In this document: one piece after another, positions 43,143-51,359 of the stretch | Layout: each line of letters starts with the position of its first letter | How positions within the stretch are numbered: position 1 is the stretch's first letter | Source: Sulfurospirillum barnesii SES-3 | GTDB taxonomy: Bacteria > Campylobacterota > Campylobacteria > Campylobacterales > Sulfurospirillaceae | Length of the DNA stretch: 64,000 nt | Reading direction: 5' to 3' | Assembly (NCBI RefSeq): GCF_000265295.1 | Contig: NC_018002.1 | Location: forward strand, 2,170,001-2,234,000 | Notes under the pieces: model-generated | The model's input: only the letters and a program-made list of their open reading frames with translations | Database searches by the model: none | Told to the model about the DNA's origin: nothing | Made by a program: the position numbers and the translations under genes

Positions 43143-43727
43143 TTATTGATTGAATTTATCTGTTTTCTCTAGCTTGAGAAGCATCTCTTTAAAAGCCGTT
43201 TCTGTGGCTCTTTTAGCCGACAACGAAAAATCTTTCATCAATTCACCCGCACTCGCATGCCCTTTAGCAGACATCGTATCGCTCCATACCATAGCTCCAT
43301 CAAGGTTAACAGCATTGCATGAAAGCTCCACGGTAAAATCTGTTGGTGGCCAGATAAGCACATTGGTAGAAGATGAATCTGTTTTTATTGTAGTCGTAAA
43401 TAGGTATATAATGTTTTTATTCGCAATATACGCTTTATCTTCAAGAGATTTGACCGCATAAACCCTCTTAAATTTACGAGAAAGCATGGTGTTCAAAGCA
43501 CCTTCAAGATCAGCATACGGCGTATAGGTAATGTTATCGCCCCCGCCACCAGGCGTTGTCGTTGCTGTCTTTTTCGCTTCATCAGAAATATAATATCCCA
43601 CATTCACATCTGCTTTGTTTTCGACTTGCACTTCCCTTATGTCATTTAAAGATGGTGCAATAGATATTTTATGAGAACATCCACTCAATAACAATACAAG
43701 AAATATCCCGCCTATTATACTTTTCAT
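43143..43727 (-). CDS. Predicted lipoprotein
   Basis: A 194-residue protein with lipoprotein signal GGIFLVLLLSGC (Cys17). The mature region includes a glycine stretch TTTPGGGGDNITYTPYADLEGALNTML and IIYLFTTTIKTDSSSTNVLIWPPTDFTVEL, reminiscent of ABC-type transport auxiliary or LptE-like lipoproteins, but no firm family match is possible by eye. It is the first gene of a two-lipoprotein unit. Confidence 0.7.
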   Translation of the reverse strand: MKSIIGGIFLVLLLSGCSHKISIAPSLNDIREVQVENKADVNVGYYISDEAKKTATTTPGGGGDNITYTPYADLEGALNTMLSRKFKRVYAVKSLEDKAYIANKNIIYLFTTTIKTDSSSTNVLIWPPTDFTVELSCNAVNLDGAMVWSDTMSAKGHASAGELMKDFSLSAKRATETAFKEMLLKLEKTDKFNQ

Positions 43728-43872
43728 TTTTGCCCTTTGTATTATTCATTTTTCAACCCACTTGCTTATTAAATACTCTGTAAACTCACGTATTTAACAC
43801 AAAATTATAACCATCTACTTTTAAATATTTGTAAAGCCTAAAAGTAACAAAGAAAACCCTTTACATGTAACG

Positions 43873-44868
43873 CTATTTTAGTGTTTTTAAAAGCCTAAAA
43901 GCTTGCTCTTCATACGTGGAGGCTTCTATGAGTTTATTGGCGATTTTTTGGGTATTGAGACTCTGAGGCTTTTTACTTCCCTCCACACAGTAGAGCGCAA
44001 ACTCTCGTAACGCACTACCTGATTTCACCATAAGTGCTGAAGCCTCCTCTAAAAGCGCTTCATTTAAACCATACTCTTTTGCTTCTTTCAAAAACGCTGC
44101 GTAGACAAATCGAAATCCACCGCCTCCTGTGCCAATCTCTTCTTGCATGCGTACAATATGGGTAAGGTAATTCTTCACGTAACGCTGATTCTCTTCTGTT
44201 TGAAGACTTAGAATTTTTTGGGCTAATTTTCGCATGCCTTTTACCCCAGCAAAGGGAAAAGGAGTGAGCATTGCTTTGGCATTTTTCACAATGGCTTGGT
44301 GTAAGATGGCATGCATATCCACCTCTTGTGGCATGTTCTTAGGATAGTACATAAACCCTTTGGGCGCAAAAACACCTTTGGCAAAACGAGCCTTACTTAG
44401 CCCCTCCTGCGAACACACCACCGCCTCTTCAAACACAGGATCGGAAATAAGGTAGTTTTCTTCTTGCATGCCATAGACCAAAAGGTTATGGGCATTAAAG
44501 TGAAAACGCATATCTTTGGGAAAATAAGGTAAATAATAGACCGAGGTTTGAAGCCCTACGATTTTTCCCTCACTGAGCACGCCTTTAAGCGCTTCATTCG
44601 CCTCTTTTTCGCCTTTAAACGTCTGCGTTTTCATCGTTACATGTAACGATTTTGAAAGCGTTTTAATAATGCTTTTGGGCAGGCTTCGATAGGCAATTAA
44701 AGGCAGATTGTTCACTTTTACAAAAGGTAAATAGACAAAACTTAAGGCATGCGCCAGTCCAAACGCCATGGGCTCACTTAAAGGAAATCCATACGCAGAA
44801 AAAAGCGTTGCCATCACACCGCTTTCACAGTGGGCAAATTGGGCATGTTCAAAAGGCTTTGGGGTCAA
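43873..44868 (-). CDS. BtrH-like papain-fold acyltransferase linked to darAB
   Basis: About 331 residues, resembling the BtrH N-terminal domain plus DUF4872 family. BtrH moves an acyl group from an acyl carrier protein to an aminoglycoside amine. A Cys-His-Asp set is visible: Cys14 in HCESG, His in FNAHNLLVYG and Asp in LISDPV. Translation probably starts at TTG 44868, with AAAGGAG five bases upstream and a TTGA overlap with the preceding gene. In this cluster it could join the polyene acyl-ACP to the dialkylresorcinol to make a flexirubin-type ester; that is inference. One TTACATGTAA lies at 44637. Confidence 0.7.
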   Translation of the reverse strand: MTPKPFEHAQFAHCESGVMATLFSAYGFPLSEPMAFGLAHALSFVYLPFVKVNNLPLIAYRSLPKSIIKTLSKSLHVTMKTQTFKGEKEANEALKGVLSEGKIVGLQTSVYYLPYFPKDMRFHFNAHNLLVYGMQEENYLISDPVFEEAVVCSQEGLSKARFAKGVFAPKGFMYYPKNMPQEVDMHAILHQAIVKNAKAMLTPFPFAGVKGMRKLAQKILSLQTEENQRYVKNYLTHIVRMQEEIGTGGGGFRFVYAAFLKEAKEYGLNEALLEEASALMVKSGSALREFALYCVEGSKKPQSLNTQKIANKLIEASTYEEQAFRLLKTLK

Positions 44869-45251
44869 TGAAACTCCTTTAACTGAGCAAGTGAAATCGA
44901 AAAAGCATCGGCATAACATTGCAAAAGCGCATCACTCATGCGCTTGAAAACACGCATTTTAAGATGACGCTTGACTCGAAATTGAAACATACCCACCGCA
45001 CTCGCTAAGGTTGGCAAATCCATTCGATTTTCATACATGTAAAACGCAATGGGCGAATCTTCTCCCTTTTGAATGCGACCTAAACACTCTTGTTTGAGGA
45101 GTTCATACTCTTCTACCGCCACTTGAGTCGCAAACTCCTCGATGGAGCTTCCATAGTTATAACGCTCAAAAGTACCCTGCTCATTTTGAGCGTACATCAC
45201 CTTTTGCATTCCCTCAAGGGTCTCATTTTTTTCGTGCGGAATTTCTATCAT
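44865..45251 (-). CDS. Conserved hypothetical protein of the darAB locus
   Basis: A 128-residue protein without signal peptide. Its N-terminus IEIPHEKNETLEGMQKVMYAQNEQG is followed by a helical part, and SAVGMFQFRVKRHLKMRVFKRMSDALLQCYADAF is helix-turn-helix-like and basic. I do not recognise a family. It sits directly after the DarB gene and overlaps the BtrH-like gene by four bases, so it is co-translated with the resorcinol pathway and could be an accessory or regulatory subunit. Confidence 0.65.
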   Translation of the reverse strand: MIEIPHEKNETLEGMQKVMYAQNEQGTFERYNYGSSIEEFATQVAVEEYELLKQECLGRIQKGEDSPIAFYMYENRMDLPTLASAVGMFQFRVKRHLKMRVFKRMSDALLQCYADAFSISLAQLKEFH

Positions 45252-46394
45252 TTAAACCACTTCTAGCAACATAAATGCGGTGGAAAAACGCCCACTCTCA
45301 GGGATATAACACAAAATCTTCTCCCCTTTTTGAAGTCTATTGGAGTGAAATAACTCTTCTAAAATAATGTAAATGGAAGCCGAACCTGTATTGCCACAGC
45401 GAGGTAAATTGGTAAACCACTTCTCATAGGGTATCTCAAGTCCAGCTTCTTGCATACCTGCATAGAGTTTATCTCTAAAGAAGTGTGAGGAGTAGTGTGG
45501 CAAAAAGTAATCTATCTCTTTCTCCACCAACACTCTTTTGCCTAAGATTTTTTTCAAAGGTTTCACAACCGTGTACTCTACGATATTTTCATTCAAAAGT
45601 TTGACATCTTGTGCAACACCTAAAAGCGATTTTTCCATAATTTCCGCTTGCGTGTAATTACGCCACCCCACAGGCTTTGTATCGACTATCTCGCATCCGC
45701 TGTACATACACGTTGGCATTTGCCCTGCATAGGAGAGCAGTTCTATCCACTCTATTTTTAATGAGAGTTTGTTTGTGTTAGGCTTGTTTTGGAGCAACAT
45801 CGCTCCTGCCCCATCGGAGAGCATCCAGCGTAAAAAATCTTTCTCAAACGCTAAGGTCGGATTGGCTTCTAAAAGCGCCCACTGTTTGGACTCTTCTTCA
45901 AAATTTTGCGCCCTAAGTGCTAGAGAGGCTGTCTCTGAACCTGTGGCAACACCGCTTTCACACTCCCCACTCTTAATGGCATAGTAGACATATTTTAAAG
46001 CATTCATACCACTTAGACAAATGCCTGAAGCACTGAGGGTTTCAATTTCATTGAGACCAAGCTCACCTTGCACCATTAAGGTATGGTTGGGCATAAGCTG
46101 ATCTGGCATGGTTGTCCCACACGAGAGCACCTCCATCGATTCAAGCCCAAAGTGTTCGTTTTGAAGTTTTTTAATGGCATTGGCGGTGATTTGCGCATTG
46201 GAAAAAAGCGCTTTTTGCGTCCCTTTTTCCAACACATAGTAACGCTGTTTAATCCCATTACTGCGCAAGACAATCGCTTTTGCTTTGGATTTTTTACCGC
46301 CAATGTAGCCTAAATACTCCTCCATCTCATCGTTAGAAACAGGCTCGTTGGGCATAAAAGTTTGAATATCGTTAATGTAAATTGCGTTGTTCAT
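45252..46394 (-). CDS. darB: DarB-like ketosynthase III of dialkylresorcinol synthesis
   Basis: A 380-residue thiolase-fold enzyme of the KAS III family. The active Cys126 is in SASGICLSGMNAL; the His is in FLPHYSSHFF and the Asn in CGNTGSAS. DarB condenses a beta-ketoacyl thioester with an enoyl thioester, giving the ring precursor that DarA aromatises to a 2,5-dialkylresorcinol. Length and N-terminus fit. The start overlaps the DarA stop by ATGA, the usual darA-darB arrangement. Confidence 0.82.
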   Translation of the reverse strand: MNNAIYINDIQTFMPNEPVSNDEMEEYLGYIGGKKSKAKAIVLRSNGIKQRYYVLEKGTQKALFSNAQITANAIKKLQNEHFGLESMEVLSCGTTMPDQLMPNHTLMVQGELGLNEIETLSASGICLSGMNALKYVYYAIKSGECESGVATGSETASLALRAQNFEEESKQWALLEANPTLAFEKDFLRWMLSDGAGAMLLQNKPNTNKLSLKIEWIELLSYAGQMPTCMYSGCEIVDTKPVGWRNYTQAEIMEKSLLGVAQDVKLLNENIVEYTVVKPLKKILGKRVLVEKEIDYFLPHYSSHFFRDKLYAGMQEAGLEIPYEKWFTNLPRCGNTGSASIYIILEELFHSNRLQKGEKILCYIPESGRFSTAFMLLEVV

Positions 46395-47338
46395 GATGCT
46401 AAAAATTCCTTGAGTTTATAAGTATCTGAGCCTGAAGGAAGCTCATAAAAAGCTTTTTCTTTCTCAACCGCTGTTTTATTTATTTTTCGATAGAGCGTTT
46501 GAATAAGCATATTTAAAGGCACAACCGTGATAATCATTGCCACCAAAAAAAGCGTATACAGCCAAATAAACGCATGGCGTTTCAGCTCCCCTTGTTTGGA
46601 AAATGCCCGAATGAGTTTTCCCCAAATCGTAAAACTGCGTGTGCCAATCTTTTCACTGCGAATAAGCTTCTCATCCACATTCACCGCTCCTAAGCCCTTG
46701 CATAAAGGCTTAAAGCGTTTCTCTTCATCGTTTTGCAACCCTTGATGAATCGCACGACCAAAACGAGAGGCACGCTCTATCTCCGCTTCGCTAATCCCCG
46801 CTTTTGGCAATCCCCAAAACGCCTCTTTTTTACCTGTAAGCATCCAGCGAGGCGTGGTGATAAACGTCGCCAAAGAGCTTCCTTGATCCACCAAAACAAT
46901 GTTATCGATGAGCTTTGCGCCTATCTCGTTGAGGAGCATTTTCACCTTCTCTTGCGCCATAATCCACATATTGCGACACCCAATCACGGTGATAACGGGA
47001 ACATTAGCAAGTTTTTCTTTGGCATAGGCTGATTTTAAAAATGCGGTGATAGGAATGGAGGGTGAGAGAAACCACACCTGATAGGCTAAAATCACCACAT
47101 CATAAACGTTTTCATCGGCTTCAAAAGGCTCTATCGCACACGGCTCAAGCGCAACCGCTTCAGGAAAAACACCCATAAACGTCCAAAAATCCCACGGAAA
47201 TGGGTAAGCTTTGATAGGCTTAATGGTGCGATGCACTATCTCATAACATTTTGCTTCGCTCAAAGGAGCGAGCATGGAGTGAAGCACCTCGTTTAATTGC
47301 CCACTTTGCGAATATGAAACGACTAAAATTTTCTTCAC
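46391..47338 (-). CDS. darA: DarA-like dialkylresorcinol condensing/aromatising enzyme
   Basis: A 315-residue protein with an N-terminal flavodoxin-like fold (KKILVVSYSQSGQLNEVLHSML, residues 2-23; AYQVWFLSPSIPITAFLKS) and a C-terminal membrane helix (FIWLYTLFLVAMIITVVPLNML). This combination is the hallmark of DarA, which with DarB forms dialkylresorcinols; in flexirubin-type pigments they are esterified to aryl polyenes. It lies nine bases after the hydrolase gene, in the same minus-strand operon as ACP 2 and ketosynthase 2. Confidence 0.82.
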   Translation of the reverse strand: MKKILVVSYSQSGQLNEVLHSMLAPLSEAKCYEIVHRTIKPIKAYPFPWDFWTFMGVFPEAVALEPCAIEPFEADENVYDVVILAYQVWFLSPSIPITAFLKSAYAKEKLANVPVITVIGCRNMWIMAQEKVKMLLNEIGAKLIDNIVLVDQGSSLATFITTPRWMLTGKKEAFWGLPKAGISEAEIERASRFGRAIHQGLQNDEEKRFKPLCKGLGAVNVDEKLIRSEKIGTRSFTIWGKLIRAFSKQGELKRHAFIWLYTLFLVAMIITVVPLNMLIQTLYRKINKTAVEKEKAFYELPSGSDTYKLKEFLAS

Positions 47339-47346
47339 GTTTGTTC

Positions 47347-48660
47347 CTATCGTCCTAAAATTTCTTTGCCATGAATACGTTTTTCATTGATTTGCGACAA
47401 TGAATAAATGACCCGTGAGGGAGTCACTGCCACAATGGGCTTGGCACGACTTTGCATTTTCACTCCCGCTAAATTCAAACGGCTGTTGTAGAGTTTAAAA
47501 CTCCCCACAATGTCACTCGCCACAATCGAAAGTGCCGAATTTTCAACCCGCAAAGGGGCGTCTTTGTTTTCAATGACACTGTTCAGTATTTCCACCTCCG
47601 CATTAAAGAGACTTAAATTCTCAACGATGGCATTTTCAATGACCACTTTTTGCGAATCATAAATGACAAGGTTTTTAATACGCCCTGAATAGCGCTGATT
47701 GGAGACATGGCGCACTTTAATGGTGTAAGCGTCTTTGCCCATTTTAGGAGGAGGCGTTGCAACCATTTTACCTTCAAGATGTGCCAAAAGCACAGCATAA
47801 AACTCCCTCTCGTGTGAGAGCATCGGCACATGGGCGGCTTCTGGAAGGATAGCAAGCGTGGAGTGAGGCATGAGTTTGTCTAAAACATACCCTGTCTGCA
47901 ACGGCGCTATCTCATCATTTTTTCCCCAAATAATGGTCGTTCTCTGCAGTACGCTTTGCGGAATCGTATTGAAACTGGTTTGCACCAATGCCACCGCAGC
48001 TATGGTGGCAGGCGTTCCACCAAGAACACTCTCTCTAAGGGTAGGTGAGTGTAAAATACTCTCCATATTTTCCATTTTGGCGTTAATTTTATCGCTCAAT
48101 CTATCGACAAAGCGATTGAGTTTTTGAGACTGGATGCCTTGAAAGAGCTCTCCTTGTTCCTCGAAAAAGTGATTGACTTTGCGGTGCGTTAAAAAGTTAC
48201 TGTACGCCAAAGGATGCAAAATACCCGCCGCATCCACCAATACCAAGCTTTCAACATCCATAGGATACGCATGGGTATAATAAAGCGCAATGGCTCCCCC
48301 CATCGAATGCCCCACTAAATGAAAAGGGCGTTTGAGATAGGTTTGAGTGAGAAAACGAATCACTTTGGCGTAATTTTCAGGTGAATAAAGCTCATTGGAT
48401 TTACTCGAGTTTCCAAATCCTGGTAAATCAAACCGAACCACATAGTACTCTTTTTCCAAAAGAGCAACAGTACCTTCCCAAATGCTAGAAGCCTCATCGC
48501 CTAAGCCATGCACCAACACCACCGCTTTATTTTTGGGATTGCCTGAAGTTTGAAGATAAACGGAACTGTTAAACACTGGCTCGGTGACGTAAACACCCTT
48601 TAAAGTATTGGCAGATAAAAGCGTGGCGCACAAAAGCCAAAAAAGAAAAAACAGACGCAC
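47347..48660 (-). CDS. Secreted alpha/beta hydrolase with a C-terminal beta-helix-like domain
   Basis: A 437-residue exported protein (signal RLFFLFWLLCATLLSANT). Residues about 45-310 form an alpha/beta hydrolase: VLVHGLGDEASSIWEG (oxyanion region), nucleophile elbow VGHSMGGA, acid in GKNDEIAP and the catalytic His in AAHVPML. The last 130 residues have repeated short strands (NLVIYDSQKVVIENAIVENLSLFNAEVEILNS), suggesting a small right-handed beta-helix. No cytoplasmic thioesterase is seen in the cluster; this enzyme could act on exported lipid esters in the periplasm. The combination of domains is unusual. Confidence 0.75.
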   Translation of the reverse strand: MRLFFLFWLLCATLLSANTLKGVYVTEPVFNSSVYLQTSGNPKNKAVVLVHGLGDEASSIWEGTVALLEKEYYVVRFDLPGFGNSSKSNELYSPENYAKVIRFLTQTYLKRPFHLVGHSMGGAIALYYTHAYPMDVESLVLVDAAGILHPLAYSNFLTHRKVNHFFEEQGELFQGIQSQKLNRFVDRLSDKINAKMENMESILHSPTLRESVLGGTPATIAAVALVQTSFNTIPQSVLQRTTIIWGKNDEIAPLQTGYVLDKLMPHSTLAILPEAAHVPMLSHEREFYAVLLAHLEGKMVATPPPKMGKDAYTIKVRHVSNQRYSGRIKNLVIYDSQKVVIENAIVENLSLFNAEVEILNSVIENKDAPLRVENSALSIVASDIVGSFKLYNSRLNLAGVKMQSRAKPIVAVTPSRVIYSLSQINEKRIHGKEILGR

Positions 48661-48661
48661 A

Positions 48662-49012
48662 CTACACCTCTTGCAGGGCTATCATCACCGTGCCATCGGC
48701 GATTTTTTCATGCCCTATGAAAGCTTCAAAAAAAAGCTCAGATGTCATACCAAATGAGCCTTTGTGTTCACAGTGCATCACTAAAGCGTTCTCTTTGGGT
48801 GTTACATGTAAAGTAATTTCTTTCATTAAAACCAAAAAACCCATGCGAGGCGTTTCCTCCTCACCAAAGGCGCTAAAGGACTGTGCGGCAGCTTCAACAA
48901 TCATGGCAAGCGTAGGCGTAGAAGCAAACTCACAGAGCACTTCTGCTCTGTTTTCTGTTCGCCTCAACACCTCTTTAGCAAAGCGAATAGGCGCTAAATG
49001 AGGCAGATTCAT
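48662..49012 (-). CDS. Hotdog-fold dehydratase 2 (ApeP-like)
   Basis: A 116-residue protein beginning MNLPHLAPIRFAKEVL, with AMIVEAAAQSFSAFG and MGFLVLMKEITLHV typical of the second 3-hydroxyacyl-ACP dehydratase of aryl polyene clusters. The strong catalytic His-Phe-Pro motif of FabZ is absent, so it may work as a partner of the dehydratase encoded at 29355. I place the start at 49012, which overlaps the upstream stop (ATGA); the in-frame ATG at 49033 lies further inside that gene. One TTACATGTAA lies at 48802. Confidence 0.72.
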   Translation of the reverse strand: MNLPHLAPIRFAKEVLRRTENRAEVLCEFASTPTLAMIVEAAAQSFSAFGEEETPRMGFLVLMKEITLHVTPKENALVMHCEHKGSFGMTSELFFEAFIGHEKIADGTVMIALQEV

Positions 49013-49650
49013 AACTCCACCTCCACCACACACGTTTTTTTCTCTGCTTCTTGCGCAATAAAAAGCATCTCACTAATGGAAGCGGGAATGCCTTTAGTCT
49101 GGCTTTTTTGCACAGTAACATTGGCTTGCATGTGACTATGGCGCACGACCAATGCCACCGCACTCTCCAAATAATCAATACAACGGTTCACCTCAGCAAT
49201 ACGAGGAATATTAAGTGTTTCAAAACAAAGAAGCAATAACACATCGCCATCGAGTGCCTTAAGCGCTCCCGCTTTTAAGACATTGCATGCCGTTTTATCC
49301 CCGCTTGAAAGTGTCAAAATTTCACTGTGATTCTGTGTCAAAATGGAGAGATACGAAACGGCGGTGTTGTACACCGAGTTTTGAAAATCACTGGGACTTA
49401 CACCCCTCCCCTCTTTCATCGCTTCAAGCAAAGAGGCACTTACCCCCAATTCGCCATATGCACTCCCGCAAATAATACGTCCTTTATCAAAATGCTCCAT
49501 GCACGCTAAGAGCTCCACCAACAGTTTGGAAGCAGGGGTGAGCCTTCTTCTTAGCATCATATTAGGCACGAGTTCTTTGATACGAGAAAGAGATACGCTA
49601 CTCTCTCCTAAAAGATAGGCACTGCTTAAAATCTCTAAATTAACCTTCAT
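49009..49650 (-). CDS. Small ketosynthase-like protein, possible chain length factor 2
   Basis: A 213-residue ketosynthase N-terminal-half protein (Ketoacyl-synt_2-like): RIICGSAYGELGVSASLLEAM aligns with the protein at 41777, and the expected Cys position reads LSSGDKTACNVLKAGAL. It lacks a full catalytic set. It follows ketosynthase 2 with an 11-base overlap; TTGGAG lies seven bases before the ATG 49650, which I prefer to 49689. It probably pairs with that ketosynthase as a chain-length or heterodimer subunit. Confidence 0.7.
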   Translation of the reverse strand: MKVNLEILSSAYLLGESSVSLSRIKELVPNMMLRRRLTPASKLLVELLACMEHFDKGRIICGSAYGELGVSASLLEAMKEGRGVSPSDFQNSVYNTAVSYLSILTQNHSEILTLSSGDKTACNVLKAGALKALDGDVLLLLCFETLNIPRIAEVNRCIDYLESAVALVVRHSHMQANVTVQKSQTKGIPASISEMLFIAQEAEKKTCVVEVEL

Positions 49651-50755
49651 CAAAAACTCCAAAAAGCAGTGAAATATTATTGCCACCAAATGCTAATGAG
49701 TTACTCAAAACGTACCTAAGAGGATGAGAAAGAAGTTCATATACAAAACGAAGTGTTGAATTTTCAGGGGTTTTCAAAAAGGTATTAGGTGGAAGCACCT
49801 GTTTTTGAAGTGCTAACACACAAATAATTGCCTCTAAGGCACCAGCAGCACCCAACGTATGCCCTGTAATAGACTTGGTAGAACTCACAAAAGGGCGTGA
49901 ACCAAAAAGCGCTTCAATTGCACATGCTTCACTATGGTCGTTTGCCAACGTTCCTGTGCCATGTGCGTTAATATAATCCACTTCGTGAGGTAAAACACCC
50001 TCACATTCCAAAGCATTTTGCATCGCCTTTATTGCACCTTCCCCATGAGCAGAGGGTTGTGCCATATGATGCGCATCAGAGCTGTATCCAACCCCTTTGA
50101 GCTGTACACACCCTTGTACTGGCTCATTTTCAAGCAGTAAAACCGCAATGCCCTCAGAAACATTCATCCCTTGACGCTTTTCATCAAAAGGACAACATGC
50201 CTGTGTGCTTAAAACACCCAATGCATCAAAACCTAAAACAGTGGTAGAAGAGAGCGTATCAAACCCTACGACCAATGCGCGTTGATAGACCCCTTTTTGA
50301 ATCACTTCATACGCATATCCTAGCGCATTCGCACTGGACGTACACGCAGTAGAAAAAGAGATATCATCCTTAAAACCATACACTTCATGCAAAGATGAAG
50401 CAATCGTGTGAATGATATGACGTTTAGGATCAACCTGCGCATAAGAATGGTCACGAAAAAAAATTTCCTCCGTACGTTGCATGCCACCCACGGATGAGCC
50501 CACCACCAAAAGCGTGTCGTAAAAATCTTCTATGCCCCTTTGAATACGAACTGTCTCACATACCCGATGCAAAAGTGTCTCTAAGGAGACTCGAGAAGGA
50601 ACTTTTCCAAGCGCTACCGTTTTGTCTTTCACATACCCATCATAACTTCCAATACCACTTTGATGTGTACAAATCGCCTCAAACAAAGATTCACTGTTTA
50701 AACCTGCGCAACACACAGATTCAAACGCCGTGATAAAAACACTATTTGGCTGCAT
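49640..50755 (-). CDS. Beta-ketoacyl-ACP synthase 2 (KAS II-like)
   Basis: A 371-residue ketosynthase with Cys138 in STACTSSANAL, His in INAHGTGTLANDHSEA and His in KSITGHTLGAAGALEA. It is complete and probably the main polyene-forming condensing enzyme with the small partner encoded next. The ATG at 50755 overlaps the ACP 2 gene by 14 bases. A paralogous ketosynthase lies at 40611-41768, so the cluster has two ACP/KS/partner sets. Confidence 0.9.
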   Translation of the reverse strand: MQPNSVFITAFESVCCAGLNSESLFEAICTHQSGIGSYDGYVKDKTVALGKVPSRVSLETLLHRVCETVRIQRGIEDFYDTLLVVGSSVGGMQRTEEIFFRDHSYAQVDPKRHIIHTIASSLHEVYGFKDDISFSTACTSSANALGYAYEVIQKGVYQRALVVGFDTLSSTTVLGFDALGVLSTQACCPFDEKRQGMNVSEGIAVLLLENEPVQGCVQLKGVGYSSDAHHMAQPSAHGEGAIKAMQNALECEGVLPHEVDYINAHGTGTLANDHSEACAIEALFGSRPFVSSTKSITGHTLGAAGALEAIICVLALQKQVLPPNTFLKTPENSTLRFVYELLSHPLRYVLSNSLAFGGNNISLLFGVFDEG

Positions 50756-50993
50756 TAATAAAATCAAGCAAACTTTTTACGGTGGCAAAAATGGTCTGAT
50801 ACTCTTTGGAATCGACTATTTTAATGCCAAATTCTTTATCAATCGTTAACACCAATTCAATCGAATCTACTGAATCCAACCCTAGGCCATCTTCCCCAAA
50901 TAAAGGCATTTCATCGTCAATATCTTCAGGTGTTATATCTTCTAATTTTAAGTTACGAATTAAAATCTCTTTGAGTGTTCTAACATCAACCAT
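50742..50993 (-). CDS. Acyl carrier protein 2
   Basis: An 83-residue acyl carrier protein with Ser41 in GLGLDSVDSIEL as phosphopantetheine site, preceded by DIDDEMPLFGEDG. It is the first gene of the minus-strand operon that runs through ketosynthase 2, dehydratase, hydrolase, DarA, DarB and the BtrH-like gene. The related ACP 1 (40348-40614) shares the DIDDDAPLFG-type segment, so the two sets probably arose by duplication. Confidence 0.92.
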   Translation of the reverse strand: MVDVRTLKEILIRNLKLEDITPEDIDDEMPLFGEDGLGLDSVDSIELVLTIDKEFGIKIVDSKEYQTIFATVKSLLDFINAAK

Positions 50994-51159
50994 CGCCCGC
51001 TAACCTTTACATTCAATTTTGTGTTTAAGTGTACTTTAATATCACTTTTAATTTTATAAAAAATAAGCATGGCGTAACATTTATATGACATTTTTCCATA
51101 AAAACACTCTATATGCAAACTCACTTTAAAACCTTAATATTATTTTAAACTAATTCCAC

Positions 51160-51165
51160 TATAAT
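51160..51165 (+). promoter_or_regulatory. -10 box of the DEAD-box helicase gene
   Basis: TATAAT within CCACTATAATGACG, about 195 bases before the helicase start, implying a long 5' leader that includes the hairpin at 51206-51252. Confidence 0.55.
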
Positions 51166-51205
51166 GACGTCAATTTCAGAACTTCATTAAAAAAGAACTT
51201 CACCT

Positions 51206-51252
51206 AAAACCTACCAGATTTGAGAAATCCTCAGTGAGTATGTAGGTTTTTT
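51206..51252 (+). promoter_or_regulatory. Terminator-like leader hairpin (possible attenuator)
   Basis: AAAACCTAC (51206-51214) pairs with GTAGGTTTT (51242-51250) and a T-run continues to 51252. Inside it GATTT GAG AAATC (51217-51229) can form a small second hairpin. It lies between the promoter and the helicase ATG with no upstream gene to terminate, so it may act as an attenuator, for example responding to temperature or helicase level. Confidence 0.5.
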
Positions 51253-51359
51253 ACATACGATATTGACGGGTTATTCCCCATTAAAATTTTTATGTACATG
51301 AGTTTTGTGCTAAGTGCACGTTAGTATTGTTTTGGAAAAATAAAACACATGGAAAACAG

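Larger units (their letters stand above)
50994..51359. other. 366-bp divergent intergenic region
   Basis: No gene was found. The left part must hold the minus-strand promoter of the ACP 2 operon in an AT-rich stretch (51015-51070). The right part holds the helicase -10 box (51160-51165), a terminator-like leader hairpin (51206-51252), and about 105 bases of further leader. Confidence 0.6.

Noticed and set aside
43143-43727. The lipoprotein genes at 42559-43727 as polyene cluster members
   Set aside because: They lie between the two cluster operons but show no link to lipid synthesis and are separated by terminators; membership cannot be supported.
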